A stretch of DNA of 42,805 bases from Fictibacillus phosphorivorans (GCF_001619875.1 NZ_LRFC01000016.1:1-42805), one strand, 5' to 3'. Counted from the stretch's first letter, positions 9,009-17,518 are shown. The notes: generated by a model not told the origin, from the letters alone. Program-made: numbers and translations.

Positions 9009-10088
9009 TCATCCTCCTAAAGTGTGTTTGAACTGTTTCACATAAAATTTATTGTTCTCTTTGCTTACGACAAGAGTAAAAGGATGTTTGGTCTGCAATC
9101 CCGTATTCGCCTCTTGCAGAAGCACAAGCGTCTTCACAATGTACTGTCCTTCTTGCTCACCATCATAAACCACAAAATCTTCCAATCCCTTATACTCGTA
9201 AAGATCTTTCAAAGATTCTGGCTTTTCCATGAGATAAGCCATCTCATCCACTGAATTGGTTGTATATGAGGTGAAAAACTGTGTAACAAATTGTTTCATC
9301 TCATCTTCCACTTTGACATTTTGTTGAGATTGATCAGTTTGATCTTGAACCGCTGCGACTCTCGACTTTCCAGGAATCGCTTGATAGTAAGGTTGTTCAA
9401 TGACATTAAAAGAGTTTCCATCCGTCCCTAGCCGGACCACAATCATTTGCTCTTTCTTCCCCAATGGCTCATCGATTTTCTTCATTCTTTCCTCTTTTAC
9501 GACTGCTTCTTTTCCATCTTTCCCCTTGCTTTTAACAGGAACTTGCTCTTTTTTCTCGACGACGTTGAAAAGTTCATAATCTATACGATAAACATAACTC
9601 GCTGCATCTTCGCTCACGTTCTTCACATCATATAAGCTAGCACTCTTCAAAACTCGTTTCCCTTGAAAAGCTGTTAGGTTTTCAAGTTCTCCCACCTGTA
9701 ACCCTTCAGCCAAGAAGTCTTGAAGTGCTTTCGATCGTTCTTCTCGTTTCTTCTCATCATTGGATACGTTGATATAGGTAGTAACGAATTGGTTGGCAAA
9801 CGTTTCACCAGCTGGTGAATTGGCGAACCCTACCTCATTTAGACTTTCAATCTGCGAAGACGCTTGATCTTGATAACCGTTTACCTTTTCATTCAGAAAC
9901 CCGGTTCGCGCCCAGGCCTGAAAGGAGAAAAAGATAACCCCGAGCAACACACCCCAAAAGACCACGGTAAAGGCGGTTCGTCTATTCAAACGAGAAGTCG
10001 TTAAACGTCGTTCATCTTTTAAGACTTTTTTTCTTCCTTGAGAGACATTCTTCTTAAGACCGCCTGTCAACTTGCTGAAAAAACTCAT
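9009..10088 (-). CDS. TcpC/ConB-like conjugation protein (VirB8-type)
   Basis: This 359-residue protein has a basic cytoplasmic N-terminus, one membrane segment at about residues 38-58 and a large outer part. The outer part falls into two similar NTF2-like halves (about 95-240 and 255-355). That is the fold known for TcpC of pCW3, which is equivalent to VirB8 and links channel parts across the membrane. The ATG at 10088 has the SD AGGAGGG and overlaps the coupling-protein gene by 4 bases. A charged linker (VKSKGKDGKEAVVKEERMK) in the first half is more polar than usual. Confidence 0.88.
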   Translation of the reverse strand: MSFFSKLTGGLKKNVSQGRKKVLKDERRLTTSRLNRRTAFTVVFWGVLLGVIFFSFQAWARTGFLNEKVNGYQDQASSQIESLNEVGFANSPAGETFANQFVTTYINVSNDEKKREERSKALQDFLAEGLQVGELENLTAFQGKRVLKSASLYDVKNVSEDAASYVYRIDYELFNVVEKKEQVPVKSKGKDGKEAVVKEERMKKIDEPLGKKEQMIVVRLGTDGNSFNVIEQPYYQAIPGKSRVAAVQDQTDQSQQNVKVEDEMKQFVTQFFTSYTTNSVDEMAYLMEKPESLKDLYEYKGLEDFVVYDGEQEGQYIVKTLVLLQEANTGLQTKHPFTLVVSKENNKFYVKQFKHTLGG

Positions 10089-12064
10089 TGGATCCCTCCT
10101 AAGTCTAAGGCATTACGCACATACACTCGGCTGAAATACGTATCGTTGCCGTCCACCTCCACCATTTTTCGATTGATGAAAATCTCACCGATTTGAAGAT
10201 TCTTAATTTCACTTGGATTGGCTTTAAAGCGTTCCACATCACGAACGGTTCCCATTTCGGCTTCATACCGGATATGGGGGTATTTCTTTTCAATCTGTTG
10301 CGTGATTTCCCGATCGGAAAACGTTCCGAACACCTGAGCGATGCGCTCTGCATCTTTGGAGGAATTCACGCGTCCTGTGGCAATGACATTACAGTTGGAA
10401 ATGATCTGCTCGGTCATAATCGGATCCACGGCATCTATGTCGGACAACGTTTGAGTGGAAATGATACATTCAAAGCCAGCAGACCGTGATTTGTTCACGA
10501 TATCCACGATTCGGCGGTCGCCATAAGCAGAAAACTCATCGTATACACCGAAGATGGATTTTCGCCCCTTTGCCTGACGGTATGCGACCAGACTGTTCAC
10601 ATCAAGAATGATCATTTTCCCAATTTTCCGAATATAGTCCGCATACCGACTCCCTGAAATACTGAAAATTACCACATCGTTGTGATCCGTAATGTTTTGA
10701 AGATCGATGCCTTCTTCACGTTCGATGAATAAATGGCCCAGATCAGACTCAAGTAATTCGCCCAATTGCATTTTCAATCGAGTTAAGCAGCCTACTACGA
10801 TTTCTTCCGGGAACTCATCATCCAAAATGGTCTTAATCCGTTGCATACCTTCTTGAAGCTTTGTCACAGTCCGCTTACGCCTCTCTACAACCTTTTTCTT
10901 GACGATTTCGACCGTTGATTCCGATGGTGCGACGAAACCGCTTAGATCGTCATCTGAGGACGCTGACGCTTTCCCAACTGCTACTTCTTCTTCGACTTCC
11001 ACTTCAATGTCTTCTTCAATTTCTTCCTGGATGCTGTGTTCCTTGAAAAAGTCATTCATGGAATCTACATTCGTCAATTTCGCAATCGTTTTGATATCCC
11101 TCGTAACCTGAGCTTCATCAATGAGCTTAACCACCAGCTGTAGATACCGTGAAGCTATATCCGTGTAGTAAGCACCGTCTCCTTCACTCGAAAAGCTGAA
11201 GAGGGACATGAGCTTATCGCGTGTTTCTGTCGGTGTACCATTTTTGATCGGATTGTAGGTCAAGTTATCCATTTCTGAAAACAGGTACACTTTACGGCCA
11301 TACGCCTCACATAACGCTTTAAATTCGAGCATGGATTTCCGCTCGCCCTTCCCATCTACAAAGATGATGGGTTTATCCTGCTGCAGCGCCGCTTCCATTA
11401 AAGAAGCAATCAAGGTCGTCTTTCCGGTCCCTGTCCCACCTGTAGCCAGCATGTGATAATTGAGCTCTCTCGCTTCCAGTGCAACTCGTTCTTTAAAGTC
11501 GGTATAGCCCACAAAGATTTCCTGTGAAGGCTTTCTGCGGTAATGCTGCTGTTTATTATTTAAAAACTTCACCCGGTTCTTTCTGAACGTTTTATACCTG
11601 TGTTCTGCCTTTTGCTTCTGAACCTCTCCGGATTTGGTCTTGACTCGCCTTTTCCAAAAAAACTTGGAGAAGATGAAAAAGCCAAAGGAAAAGAGGAAGG
11701 AAAGTCCCACTAATACCCAATAAGATGAAGCAGAAACCGCGATAGGATTCCCATTATTAAGTAGAGACTCTGCACCGGTTGAAAGATACGGGATATTCAT
11801 TTCTGAAATCAATCCAAAATAGGTAAGCAGCATCCCGGTTTGAAATTGCCATAAAAGAATCAGGAATCCAGATCCTAAACCCACATAGAAAAACCATTCT
11901 CGCTTAAACATGTGCAATACAGCAAAAATCAACATTCCGAGTAGGGCTGGAATAAAAAAGAGAATCCCGATCATTCCTATCAAACCGTAGATGACCACAT
12001 CACCAATCATTCGGTCCATTTCAGTTTGTTGCGTCTGGTCCTGGCGTTTCGCCATTGGATCCAC
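10085..12064 (-). CDS. VirD4/TraG-type coupling protein
   Basis: This 659-residue protein has four or so N-terminal membrane segments (residues about 25-135). An ATPase domain of the TraD/TrwB kind follows, with Walker A GGTGTGKT at 209-216 and Walker B VYDEFSAYG around Asp509-Glu510. An acidic, repetitive insert (EEIEEDIEVEVEEEVAVG, about residue 345) interrupts the ATPase domain. Coupling proteins bring the relaxase-bound strand to the channel and pump it. The start may be GTG 12064 or ATG 12055. The gene overlaps the replication-relaxation gene by 44 bases, which is long for translational coupling. Confidence 0.92.
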   Translation of the reverse strand: MDPMAKRQDQTQQTEMDRMIGDVVIYGLIGMIGILFFIPALLGMLIFAVLHMFKREWFFYVGLGSGFLILLWQFQTGMLLTYFGLISEMNIPYLSTGAESLLNNGNPIAVSASSYWVLVGLSFLFSFGFFIFSKFFWKRRVKTKSGEVQKQKAEHRYKTFRKNRVKFLNNKQQHYRRKPSQEIFVGYTDFKERVALEARELNYHMLATGGTGTGKTTLIASLMEAALQQDKPIIFVDGKGERKSMLEFKALCEAYGRKVYLFSEMDNLTYNPIKNGTPTETRDKLMSLFSFSSEGDGAYYTDIASRYLQLVVKLIDEAQVTRDIKTIAKLTNVDSMNDFFKEHSIQEEIEEDIEVEVEEEVAVGKASASSDDDLSGFVAPSESTVEIVKKKVVERRKRTVTKLQEGMQRIKTILDDEFPEEIVVGCLTRLKMQLGELLESDLGHLFIEREEGIDLQNITDHNDVVIFSISGSRYADYIRKIGKMIILDVNSLVAYRQAKGRKSIFGVYDEFSAYGDRRIVDIVNKSRSAGFECIISTQTLSDIDAVDPIMTEQIISNCNVIATGRVNSSKDAERIAQVFGTFSDREITQQIEKKYPHIRYEAEMGTVRDVERFKANPSEIKNLQIGEIFINRKMVEVDGNDTYFSRVYVRNALDLGGIQ

Positions 12065-12824
12065 TTGGCATCACCTCTTCCCAACGTTCGTTAATAATGA
12101 CCGACGGAATTTTACGTATGGAAATTTTATCTGCATTAACTAATCGTCGCTTGGCGTCATTGACCACATTATGAATCTTCACATCATCTGCGAAATAGAT
12201 CACTTGGTCGTAAGAATATGGCTGATCGTCTAAGCGTTTACTAGAGAGCAATTGCTCAAAAAGCTTAAACTTTTCATCATATCGTTTCCGTTCTTTCTTA
12301 TTGAGTTCCAGCTCTACCCAGGTAGTTGTGACCACGCCTTCCGCATTTTTGAAAAAGAACACCGCATCCGGAATACGTTCACGGCTCGCGTTATACGCCT
12401 TTAATTTACTTTGATTATCTCCCTCTCCAATCATGGAGTGACGAATCTCTCTTTCCGTCCGATACGTAAACTGAACTCCCTGCTTCTCCGCCTGAAACTC
12501 ATAAAAGAGAACCAGATCATTAAGCAGGAGATTATGCTGCATCGTATAAACAGAAGCTTTCGTCGGGACCGTCACATGAACATTCGTTAAGTTCCTGGCA
12601 TCGATCGTCCCCAGGTAAACCCCTACTTTATGAGCAATCTGCTCATGCCTGACATATTTCTTCCCTTCAAGTTTTCGAAGTCTCCGGTACACACGGTGGA
12701 TATTGGGTTCTTGAAACTTTAATAGAATCTGTTTGGCTGTCACCATTCCATTCCTTAAAATAAACGTAAGATACTCCAAATCTTTCTCTTTAAGCGAAGT
12801 ATACTTTAGCATCAACTTCATCAT
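12021..12824 (-). CDS. replication-relaxation family protein, relaxase or Rep candidate
   Basis: This 267-residue protein has an N-terminal winged-helix part (LEYLTFILRNGMVTAKQILLK, then RVYRRLRKLEGKKYVRHEQI). A central domain follows with conserved acidic and polar residues (NDLVLFYEF, RIPDAVFFF, VELELNKKERKRYDEK), as in the plasmid Replic_Relax family. Members are often encoded directly before a VirD4-type gene. No MOB relaxase of a classical type is found elsewhere in the window, so this is the best candidate for the oriT-processing or origin-binding protein. Tandem in-frame ATGs (12824, 12821, 12812) follow the SD AGAAGAGG, so the exact start is uncertain. Confidence 0.75.
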   Translation of the reverse strand: MMKLMLKYTSLKEKDLEYLTFILRNGMVTAKQILLKFQEPNIHRVYRRLRKLEGKKYVRHEQIAHKVGVYLGTIDARNLTNVHVTVPTKASVYTMQHNLLLNDLVLFYEFQAEKQGVQFTYRTEREIRHSMIGEGDNQSKLKAYNASRERIPDAVFFFKNAEGVVTTTWVELELNKKERKRYDEKFKLFEQLLSSKRLDDQPYSYDQVIYFADDVKIHNVVNDAKRRLVNADKISIRKIPSVIINERWEEVMPSGSNGETPGPDATN

Positions 12825-13030
12825 CCTCTTCTAGCAAATATAGGAACCACTCTCCCTTTTAGCAGTTTACCAAAAGCCAGGCTGATTGCATAAACCAAAA
12901 TCGAAAAACAAACCGCAAATACAAACACAACCACTTTAAGAATTTTCACCGCACACCAGCTGGCCAACACATAGAACAAAACCAATAAACCTAAATACGC
13001 TTGCAGCCATCTATTCAACATAGAGAACAC
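12821..13030 (-). CDS. small two-helix membrane protein, first gene of the conjugation operon
   Basis: This protein of about 69 residues has two hydrophobic helices (LGLLVLFYVLASW and VVVFVFAVCFSILVYAIS). The GTG at 13030 has an AAGGGGG SD at good spacing; a GTG at 13057 and an ATG at 13021 are alternatives. It overlaps the next gene by 4 bases and is the first gene of the minus-strand operon. The family was not recognised. Its role is probably in the transfer membrane complex or in entry exclusion, by position only. Confidence 0.6.
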   Translation of the reverse strand: MFSMLNRWLQAYLGLLVLFYVLASWCAVKILKVVVFVFAVCFSILVYAISLAFGKLLKGRVVPIFARRG

Positions 13031-13147
13031 AAAACACCCCCTTGAATTTTTATACACTTATATTAATATTTTTGCGTTATTCACTACAACCTACATTCCA
13101 CCAACCACCTCCACTTTTGAATAGCAACATCCACTTACCAACCTTCA

Positions 13148-13240
13148 CTTGAACTTGCCTTTATCCTTTTTCCCTTGAACTTTTCTTTTGATCTTGACCT
13201 TGTACTTATCCCTTGAACTTTATCTTTTACTCTTGAACTT
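13148..13240. repeat. iteron-like CTTGAACTT array
   Basis: Exact CTTGAACTT copies start at 13148, 13174, 13212 and 13232. Degenerate copies are CTTGACCTT at 13193 and CTTGTACTT at 13199. The copies at 13174, 13193, 13212 and 13232 are 19-20 bp apart, about two helical turns. The strand is strongly pyrimidine-rich (purine-rich on the other strand). The array lies in the leader of the conjugation operon next to a large palindrome, which suggests binding sites for a Rep, relaxase or regulator. Confidence 0.65.
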
Positions 13241-13288
13241 TATTTCTTATCCTCCTCCCTCTTTCACACCAGACTCCTCATTTCCTCT

Positions 13289-13437
13289 CCGCCAACCCCA
13301 CTCACACTTTAGATTGACCTCCGCCTTTATTTAGTAGCAGAAGACCTCGGCTATGTTTACGTAGTATAGGCGAGGTCTTCTGCTGGTTACGAAAATAAAC
13401 AGGAGTCAATCTACCTTTTATTTAATGGGGTTGGCGG
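13289..13437. repeat. 149-bp nested palindrome, oriT/ssi candidate
   Basis: There are three nested pairs of perfect arms. CCGCCAACCCCA (13289-13300) pairs with 13426-13437. TAGATTGAC (13310-13318) pairs with 13405-13413. AGCAGAAGACCTCG (13336-13349) pairs with 13371-13384. The innermost loop is about 21 bases and can pair further (CTAT/ATAG). The structure sits just upstream of the iteron-like array and the transfer operon. As single-stranded DNA it would fold into one long rod, as expected of an oriT, a single-strand initiation site or a lagging-strand origin. Confidence 0.65.
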
Positions 13438-13984
13438 CCATTTTCTACCGCAAATATAATGCAAATTGAGTTTCTTTTGATTTACGTATTTAAATCTATT
13501 GAATTTTCTTATAATTCCTCTTAAGACCAGTGTAGTTTACGTACACCTGTTTGGCAATGATTGTAAAGGTAATTCGTTCCATATGCTCACTTGTTATTTC
13601 ATATATGTGATATTTTTACTATCTAATCATAACAATTCTATATATCTCCCCAGCCTTTTTCTTAACCTCCTCCCTTTACTTCTATCTAGCTTCTTCTGCA
13701 CCTGATCTCCCTAACATAGATTAAAAGTTTTAGATTTAAATCCTGAATTACACATTGACTAAATTTGAATACTGATTGCATATACTAGATCTTCTCTTAA
13801 TCTCAATCCCCTATTATTTAATCCTTTTCCCTCCCTGATCTTCTTGCTCGCTTATCAATCCTCAGCCTCTTTTCTTTAGCCATATTCCTACTTTCCTATC
13901 GAGAGTAAGTAACGAAGCGCTAAACAGCATAATCACCAGCAGCTTAAAGTACTATTTAGCAAGCTTCAGCCTAAATTATTTTTA
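13438..13984. other. AT-rich non-coding stretch
   Basis: No credible gene is seen here: the short open frames lack an SD and have runs of hydrophobic codons typical of random T-rich DNA. The strand is pyrimidine-rich (many CCTCC, CTTCT and TTTCC words), like the neighbouring iteron region. AT-rich DNA beside iterons and dyads is compatible with an unwinding region of an origin. Confidence 0.5.
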
Positions 13985-14791
13985 AAAGTTTGCAACAATC
14001 TCTTGCCTTTGTTTTCCTGGTTTGGCATACTCGGGCATCAGGCCAGGAAAACGGCTGGAAACGGCTGGCTGCAGTTTTCCCCCTTGTGAAGCCGGGAGAA
14101 AACCGCTGAACGTTGACGTACTCGGTGTACCGAGTTCAGGTATCCGTATGGTATCCGTATGTATAGCGCTTCAAAGTCTTGCTTTCGCTTGTGAGCATAT
14201 CAACTGCACCATTCCCTTAGCTTAGTTAGAAAAAGCTTCTAACCCATCTCACAACCCCGCTATGCGCCTAACAGACACATAGCTATGGTGTCCAACCCTC
14301 CTTTTACTTTGTGGCTTTATTATGCTTGCATGGATCTCCAAGCATCTTTTTTCCCCACTGGCGAAAAGGAACAAAACATACCGTTCCTGCCTGGCCGATC
14401 GTGAAGCTCGATCAACCCGACACGCTGGACTTTCCGAAATTGGCTCCAGCTGACCTGTCATCTTTTTTTCTATCGAAGAGAGTAAGTCCCTTGCTCTCCG
14501 CATAGAACACGTAAAAAAGACCGTTACAAGCTGTTAGACAGCTCGTCCCGGTCTTAACCATTAGTATTTGCTTTACGCAGAGAATCAGCTTGAGTTTTGT
14601 CGCTATTTGTACCATAAAAAACCATGGAAATATAGCTAAAAAACATTGCAATTCTTTTAAATTATTGCTATTATAAGCACATATTAAAAAAGAATCTATG
14701 ATTCGCACATAAAGCTAGCACTAGTTTGGCGACCGGGCTAGCTGTTTCACCAAAGGGCGTTGTTGTCAGCAACGCTTTTTTCTATGGTGAA
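13985..14791. other. dyad-rich non-coding region, candidate Rep-less theta origin
   Basis: This block holds many dyads and short tandem repeats and no convincing gene. AAACGGCTGG occurs twice in tandem near 14050. ACTCGGT/ACCGAGT lies at 14120-14135. GGTATCCGTAT is repeated in tandem at 14139-14160. A two-part hairpin AAGACCG-AGCTGT/ACAGCT-CGGTCTT lies at 14517-14555, and AGCTAGC/GCTAGCT at 14713-14743. It lies directly upstream of the actin-type partition operon. The known pLS20 minimal replicon is a roughly 1.1-kb gene-free, dyad-rich segment, and no canonical Rep gene was found here, so a similar origin is a reasonable inference. No direct sequence match to pLS20 is claimed. Confidence 0.4.
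14745..14791 (+). terminator. hairpin terminator with outer stem
   Basis: A GCGTTG/CAACGC stem (14757-14775) is followed by six T. An outer perfect pair TTTCACCA (14745-14752) and TGGTGAAA (14784-14791) encloses the whole, so two alternative folds are possible. It would end a plus-strand transcript from the dyad-rich block, such as an untranslated regulatory RNA. Confidence 0.65.
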
Positions 14792-14890
14792 AAATATGTA
14801 TGTAAGGATTGAATAGTCTTTAATTTTAGTTCTATGAATCTAGTAAATATTAGAATTTAAAACCACTATACACTCTTTTAGAAAATCCGT

Positions 14891-14918
14891 AAACCCTTTA
14901 TTTTAATAGGGTTTTTTC
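14891..14918 (+). terminator. terminator upstream of parM promoter
   Basis: AAACCCT/AGGGTTT with a 10-base AT loop is followed by a T run. It shields the partition promoter from upstream transcription. Confidence 0.7.
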
Positions 14919-14926
14919 TTCGTCAA

Positions 14927-14983
14927 TTTGTATACAAATTCTGTATACAAATGTTTGACTTGTAAACAAATTTTGTATACAAT
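14927..14983 (+). promoter_or_regulatory. parMR promoter with four GTATAC-core operator/centromere sites
   Basis: The promoter is TTGACT (14955-14960), 17 bases, then TACAAT (14978-14983). Four near-palindromic sites lie over it: TTTGTATACAAA (14927-14938), CTGTATACAAA (14941-14951), TTGTAAACAAA (14960-14970) and TTTGTATACAAT (14972-14983). Their centres are 13, 19 and 13 bp apart. In actin-type partition loci the ParR-like adaptor binds such repeats, which serve both as centromere and as operator, so ParR autoregulation is inferred. Confidence 0.75.
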
Positions 14984-15025
14984 GAAGGGGGAAGAAAATA
15001 AATCCATTTTTCAGGAGGGAAAAAC

Positions 15026-16165
15026 ATGAGATTAGCTAGTATAGATATTGGAAATGACGCATTAAAAGGGTACTTTGGGTCTTTAGATCAGCAGCTCTAT
15101 ATTCCAAACATCATCGCAAAAGCCGAGGATCGTTCCATTATTGACATGGAAAAAAATCCGTTAGATGCATTACATGTTGAAGTGAATTCTTCAATTTTGA
15201 AAGAAAAAAATAGAAAAATTGCTGTTGGAAAACTAGCTTCTAAATTTCCTGATAATGATGAATTGAAACCGAATCAGGATAAAAGTGAATCTGATCAACC
15301 GATTCTGATGTTGCTTACAGCTTTAGCCTTTGATGCTGTTCAGAACATAAAAGAAGATGAAGATAATATCATTAATGCTACGTACTTACTATCTACTGGA
15401 CTACCATTAGATGAAACAAAGCGAGAGAAAAACAAAGAGTTTCGTAAAAAATTAAAATCCGGACAGCACTCTGTTACGTTTTTAAAAACGCCCGAATTTG
15501 AAGGGAAAACCGTCAGAATTCAATTTGAGCAAGTGCTTGTCAATACAGAAGGCTTTGCAGCATATATGGATTTAACCACAGATAAAGATGGTTCTGTAAA
15601 GAATGAAGAGATATTCGGAAAGACTATCTTAATTAATGACATTGGAGGCCTTTCAACGGACTCCGCGATTATCACAAAAGATACTCAGGTAGATAACATC
15701 AACTCTAACGGTATTAAAAAAGGCGTTTCCACTTATCTAGACAGCATCATTCGTAAAGTAAGAGCTGAACACCAATATACAATTAATACCCGTCGAGATT
15801 TAGTAGAGATCATCACCAACGAAGATCCGGAAGAGCAAAACTACATTTGGAAATATGGAAACAGAATTTCAATTAAGAATATTGTAGATGATGAGCTCAT
15901 GGCCTTGGCTAATGAAGAATATAAATTGATTCAAGATCTTTGGATTAGCGTTCCAGATATTCGCCTAAGCTATCAAATAGGTGGCGGAGCTGTTGTTCTA
16001 CGTCCTTATCTACAAAAAATCAATGAAGCTGCTCAGCAATTTCCGTTGCGTTTTGTAAAACCAGACGACAGCGTTTGGATGATTGCACGCGCGTATTTTA
16101 AAATCTTAATTATGTACTGCGAGTCGAAGAACATTGATGTAAAAGAAGCAATCGCAGCGAAATAA
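15026..16165 (+). CDS. parM: ParM-like actin-type plasmid segregation ATPase
   Basis: This 379-residue protein is of the ParM/StbA/Alp actin-like group. The phosphate-1 loop is ASIDIGNDALKG (about residues 4-15), the phosphate-2 loop is INDIGGLSTDSAI, and the adenosine motif is YQIGGGAVVLRP near residue 315. Such proteins form filaments from ATP and push or pull plasmid copies to the cell poles. The ATG at 15026 has the SD GGAGGGA at good spacing. It is followed after 23 bases by the ParR-like gene, and its promoter carries the GTATAC sites. The assignment to ParM rather than AlfA or Alp7A was not tested. Confidence 0.92.
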   Translation: MRLASIDIGNDALKGYFGSLDQQLYIPNIIAKAEDRSIIDMEKNPLDALHVEVNSSILKEKNRKIAVGKLASKFPDNDELKPNQDKSESDQPILMLLTALAFDAVQNIKEDEDNIINATYLLSTGLPLDETKREKNKEFRKKLKSGQHSVTFLKTPEFEGKTVRIQFEQVLVNTEGFAAYMDLTTDKDGSVKNEEIFGKTILINDIGGLSTDSAIITKDTQVDNINSNGIKKGVSTYLDSIIRKVRAEHQYTINTRRDLVEIITNEDPEEQNYIWKYGNRISIKNIVDDELMALANEEYKLIQDLWISVPDIRLSYQIGGGAVVLRPYLQKINEAAQQFPLRFVKPDDSVWMIARAYFKILIMYCESKNIDVKEAIAAK

Positions 16166-16188
16166 CGACTGATTAAAGGGGATTTACT

Positions 16189-16626
16189 ATGGAAAAATTT
16201 CATGGGGGGAAGGTGGTGTCCTTTCGCCTTCCTCATGAAACACCTATAGATGTACTAAACTTTTTAACAGACCTAAAAGAAGAACATCAACGAAAATTCA
16301 GCAGTGAAATTGCCGATCGGTTCGTAGCAACCATGCAGGAAGAGCTAGCTGGAAAACCCATAAAGAAGTTTGATAAGAGCCTAAGTATCCCAATACCCGA
16401 AGACCTAACACCTGAAGAGATAAAATATTTACAAAACCATCGAACAAAGGCCATAATTGGTCAATTACTTGTGCAACTTCTCAAAGATCCAACGGCAGAA
16501 ATTAAAATAAATTCCTCTGAAGAGGAAAAAATCATCAATAAAGAAGAACCAAAAAAGAACTTTGTGAATGACCAGAAGCTCCAATCCTTTGCTCAACAAA
16601 ACTTTTTGGACTTTGATGATGATTAA
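16189..16626 (+). CDS. parR: ParR-like partition adaptor
   Basis: This 145-residue protein has an N-terminal ribbon-helix-helix-like stretch (KVVSFRLPHETPIDVLNFLT), a helical middle and an acidic, flexible C-terminus ending in FLDFDDD. In known ParR/AlfB proteins the N-terminal part binds the centromere repeats and the C-terminal tail binds the actin-like filament end. Position right after parM and the terminator right behind it support a two-gene partition operon. I did not recognise a named family, so the assignment rests on context and layout. Confidence 0.8.
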   Translation: MEKFHGGKVVSFRLPHETPIDVLNFLTDLKEEHQRKFSSEIADRFVATMQEELAGKPIKKFDKSLSIPIPEDLTPEEIKYLQNHRTKAIIGQLLVQLLKDPTAEIKINSSEEEKIINKEEPKKNFVNDQKLQSFAQQNFLDFDDD

Positions 16627-16637
16627 GAAGCAAAAAA

Positions 16638-16672
16638 ACGAACCTGCTTGGCTAAGCTAGGTTCGTTTTTTT
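16638..16672 (+). terminator. parMR terminator
   Basis: AACGAACCT/AGGTTCGTT encloses an inner GCTT/AAGC pair and is followed by a run of eight or more T. An A run on the other side makes it usable in both directions, so it also serves the convergent gene at 16718. Confidence 0.85.
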
Positions 16673-16717
16673 TGATGTTTATATATGTAAGTTTTTCACT
16701 AAAACATAACACTTTCT

Positions 16718-17344
16718 TTATCTTCCGAATAACCGGTCCATAATCCCCTTCTTTTTCTTTTCCGTACTTTCAGCTTCTTCTTGTTTTTGAATAAAGTCAT
16801 TTACCCTATCGACCTTCTCTTTCATCACTTCATAATCACGCCTCATCTTTTGCATTTCTTGATGGCTAACTTCGTTGGCAGATGCAATTTGGTGTAAAGC
16901 CTGAAGGATAGACTGCCCCTGTTCCTTACTCATCAATCCTTCAACTTGGGTTTGAATATTTCGGATTTGGTCCGCCACAACAGATATTTCATGTCGCCCT
17001 GAAACATCCTCATCCCTTGTTCCGTATGGGATTACCTCCGCTACGTTTTGTGTCGCCTTACGATAATGTGACGCCACTATAGCAGCAGCAGCTTCTGGCC
17101 CAATTTTCTTATCTCGTTTAAGTTTTAACATCTGAGAAATGGCTAATTGATCTTGCTGCGTGTACACCCTATGGTCCAAATCATTGCGGAGCAATTCATA
17201 TCCTTCTCTTTCTAATAAAGTAACATACTTTCTTACTGTACTCTCTGGCATTTTTAAGTTTTCCGCAATTGTACTCGTTTTAATTTCGACATGCATATCT
17301 ATTACATCATCCGGGATTTCAAATCCTTTTTTCGTATCGTCCAT
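16718..17344 (-). CDS. MerR-type HTH plus coiled-coil protein (DUF3967-like)
   Basis: From the ATG at 17344 (SD GAGAGGTG 5-7 bases upstream) the protein has 208 residues. An N-terminal MerR-like HTH (STIAENLKMPESTVRKYVTLLEREGY) and wing (LDHRVYT) are followed by a long coiled coil and a basic C-terminus (KKKKGIMDRLFGR). This layout is common on Bacillus plasmids and resembles RacA, a DNA-binding protein that anchors chromosomes. A role in plasmid positioning, or in regulating the neighbouring par locus, is plausible but inferred. It converges with parMR on a shared terminator and has a palindrome in its own promoter region. Confidence 0.75.
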   Translation of the reverse strand: MDDTKKGFEIPDDVIDMHVEIKTSTIAENLKMPESTVRKYVTLLEREGYELLRNDLDHRVYTQQDQLAISQMLKLKRDKKIGPEAAAAIVASHYRKATQNVAEVIPYGTRDEDVSGRHEISVVADQIRNIQTQVEGLMSKEQGQSILQALHQIASANEVSHQEMQKMRRDYEVMKEKVDRVNDFIQKQEEAESTEKKKKGIMDRLFGR

Positions 17345-17364
17345 AACGTTCACCTCTCTCCTGT

Positions 17365-17388
17365 ATATCGGCACCACAATGCCAATAT
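17365..17388. promoter_or_regulatory. palindromic operator before the MerR-type gene
   Basis: ATATCGGCA (17365-17373) and TGCCAATAT (17380-17388) form a 9-bp inverted repeat with one mismatch and a 6-base spacer. It begins 21 bases upstream of the start codon, where a repressor could act. Autoregulation by the MerR-type protein is the simplest guess. Confidence 0.5.
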
Positions 17389-17493
17389 TTTTACTATTAC
17401 TATAGCAAATTTACCAAGAGATGCGTACAGGAAAAACAATATAGAGCCTGAATAAATTATGCGGTAACTTAAAGCCTTAAAACAAATATGCTC

Positions 17494-17518
17494 GGACGGT
17501 GTCTTTGTGTCCTAAGAC
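17494..17518. promoter_or_regulatory. GGAC-GTGTCCT site, copy 1
   Basis: GGACGGTGTC, then TTT, then GTGTCCTAAGAC resembles the site at 23333-23357, with 17 of about 20 core positions shared. It lies between divergent genes (16718-17344 and 17635-18351). It is probably a binding site for a plasmid regulator. Confidence 0.45.

Noticed and set aside
13148..13240. CRISPR array
   Set aside because: Repeat units are only 9 bases with about 10-base gaps, and no cas genes are present. An iteron-like array fits better.
13499..14708. Several 60-100 codon open frames in the origin-candidate region
   Set aside because: They lack SDs, overlap one another on both strands and have low-complexity or T-rich codon content.
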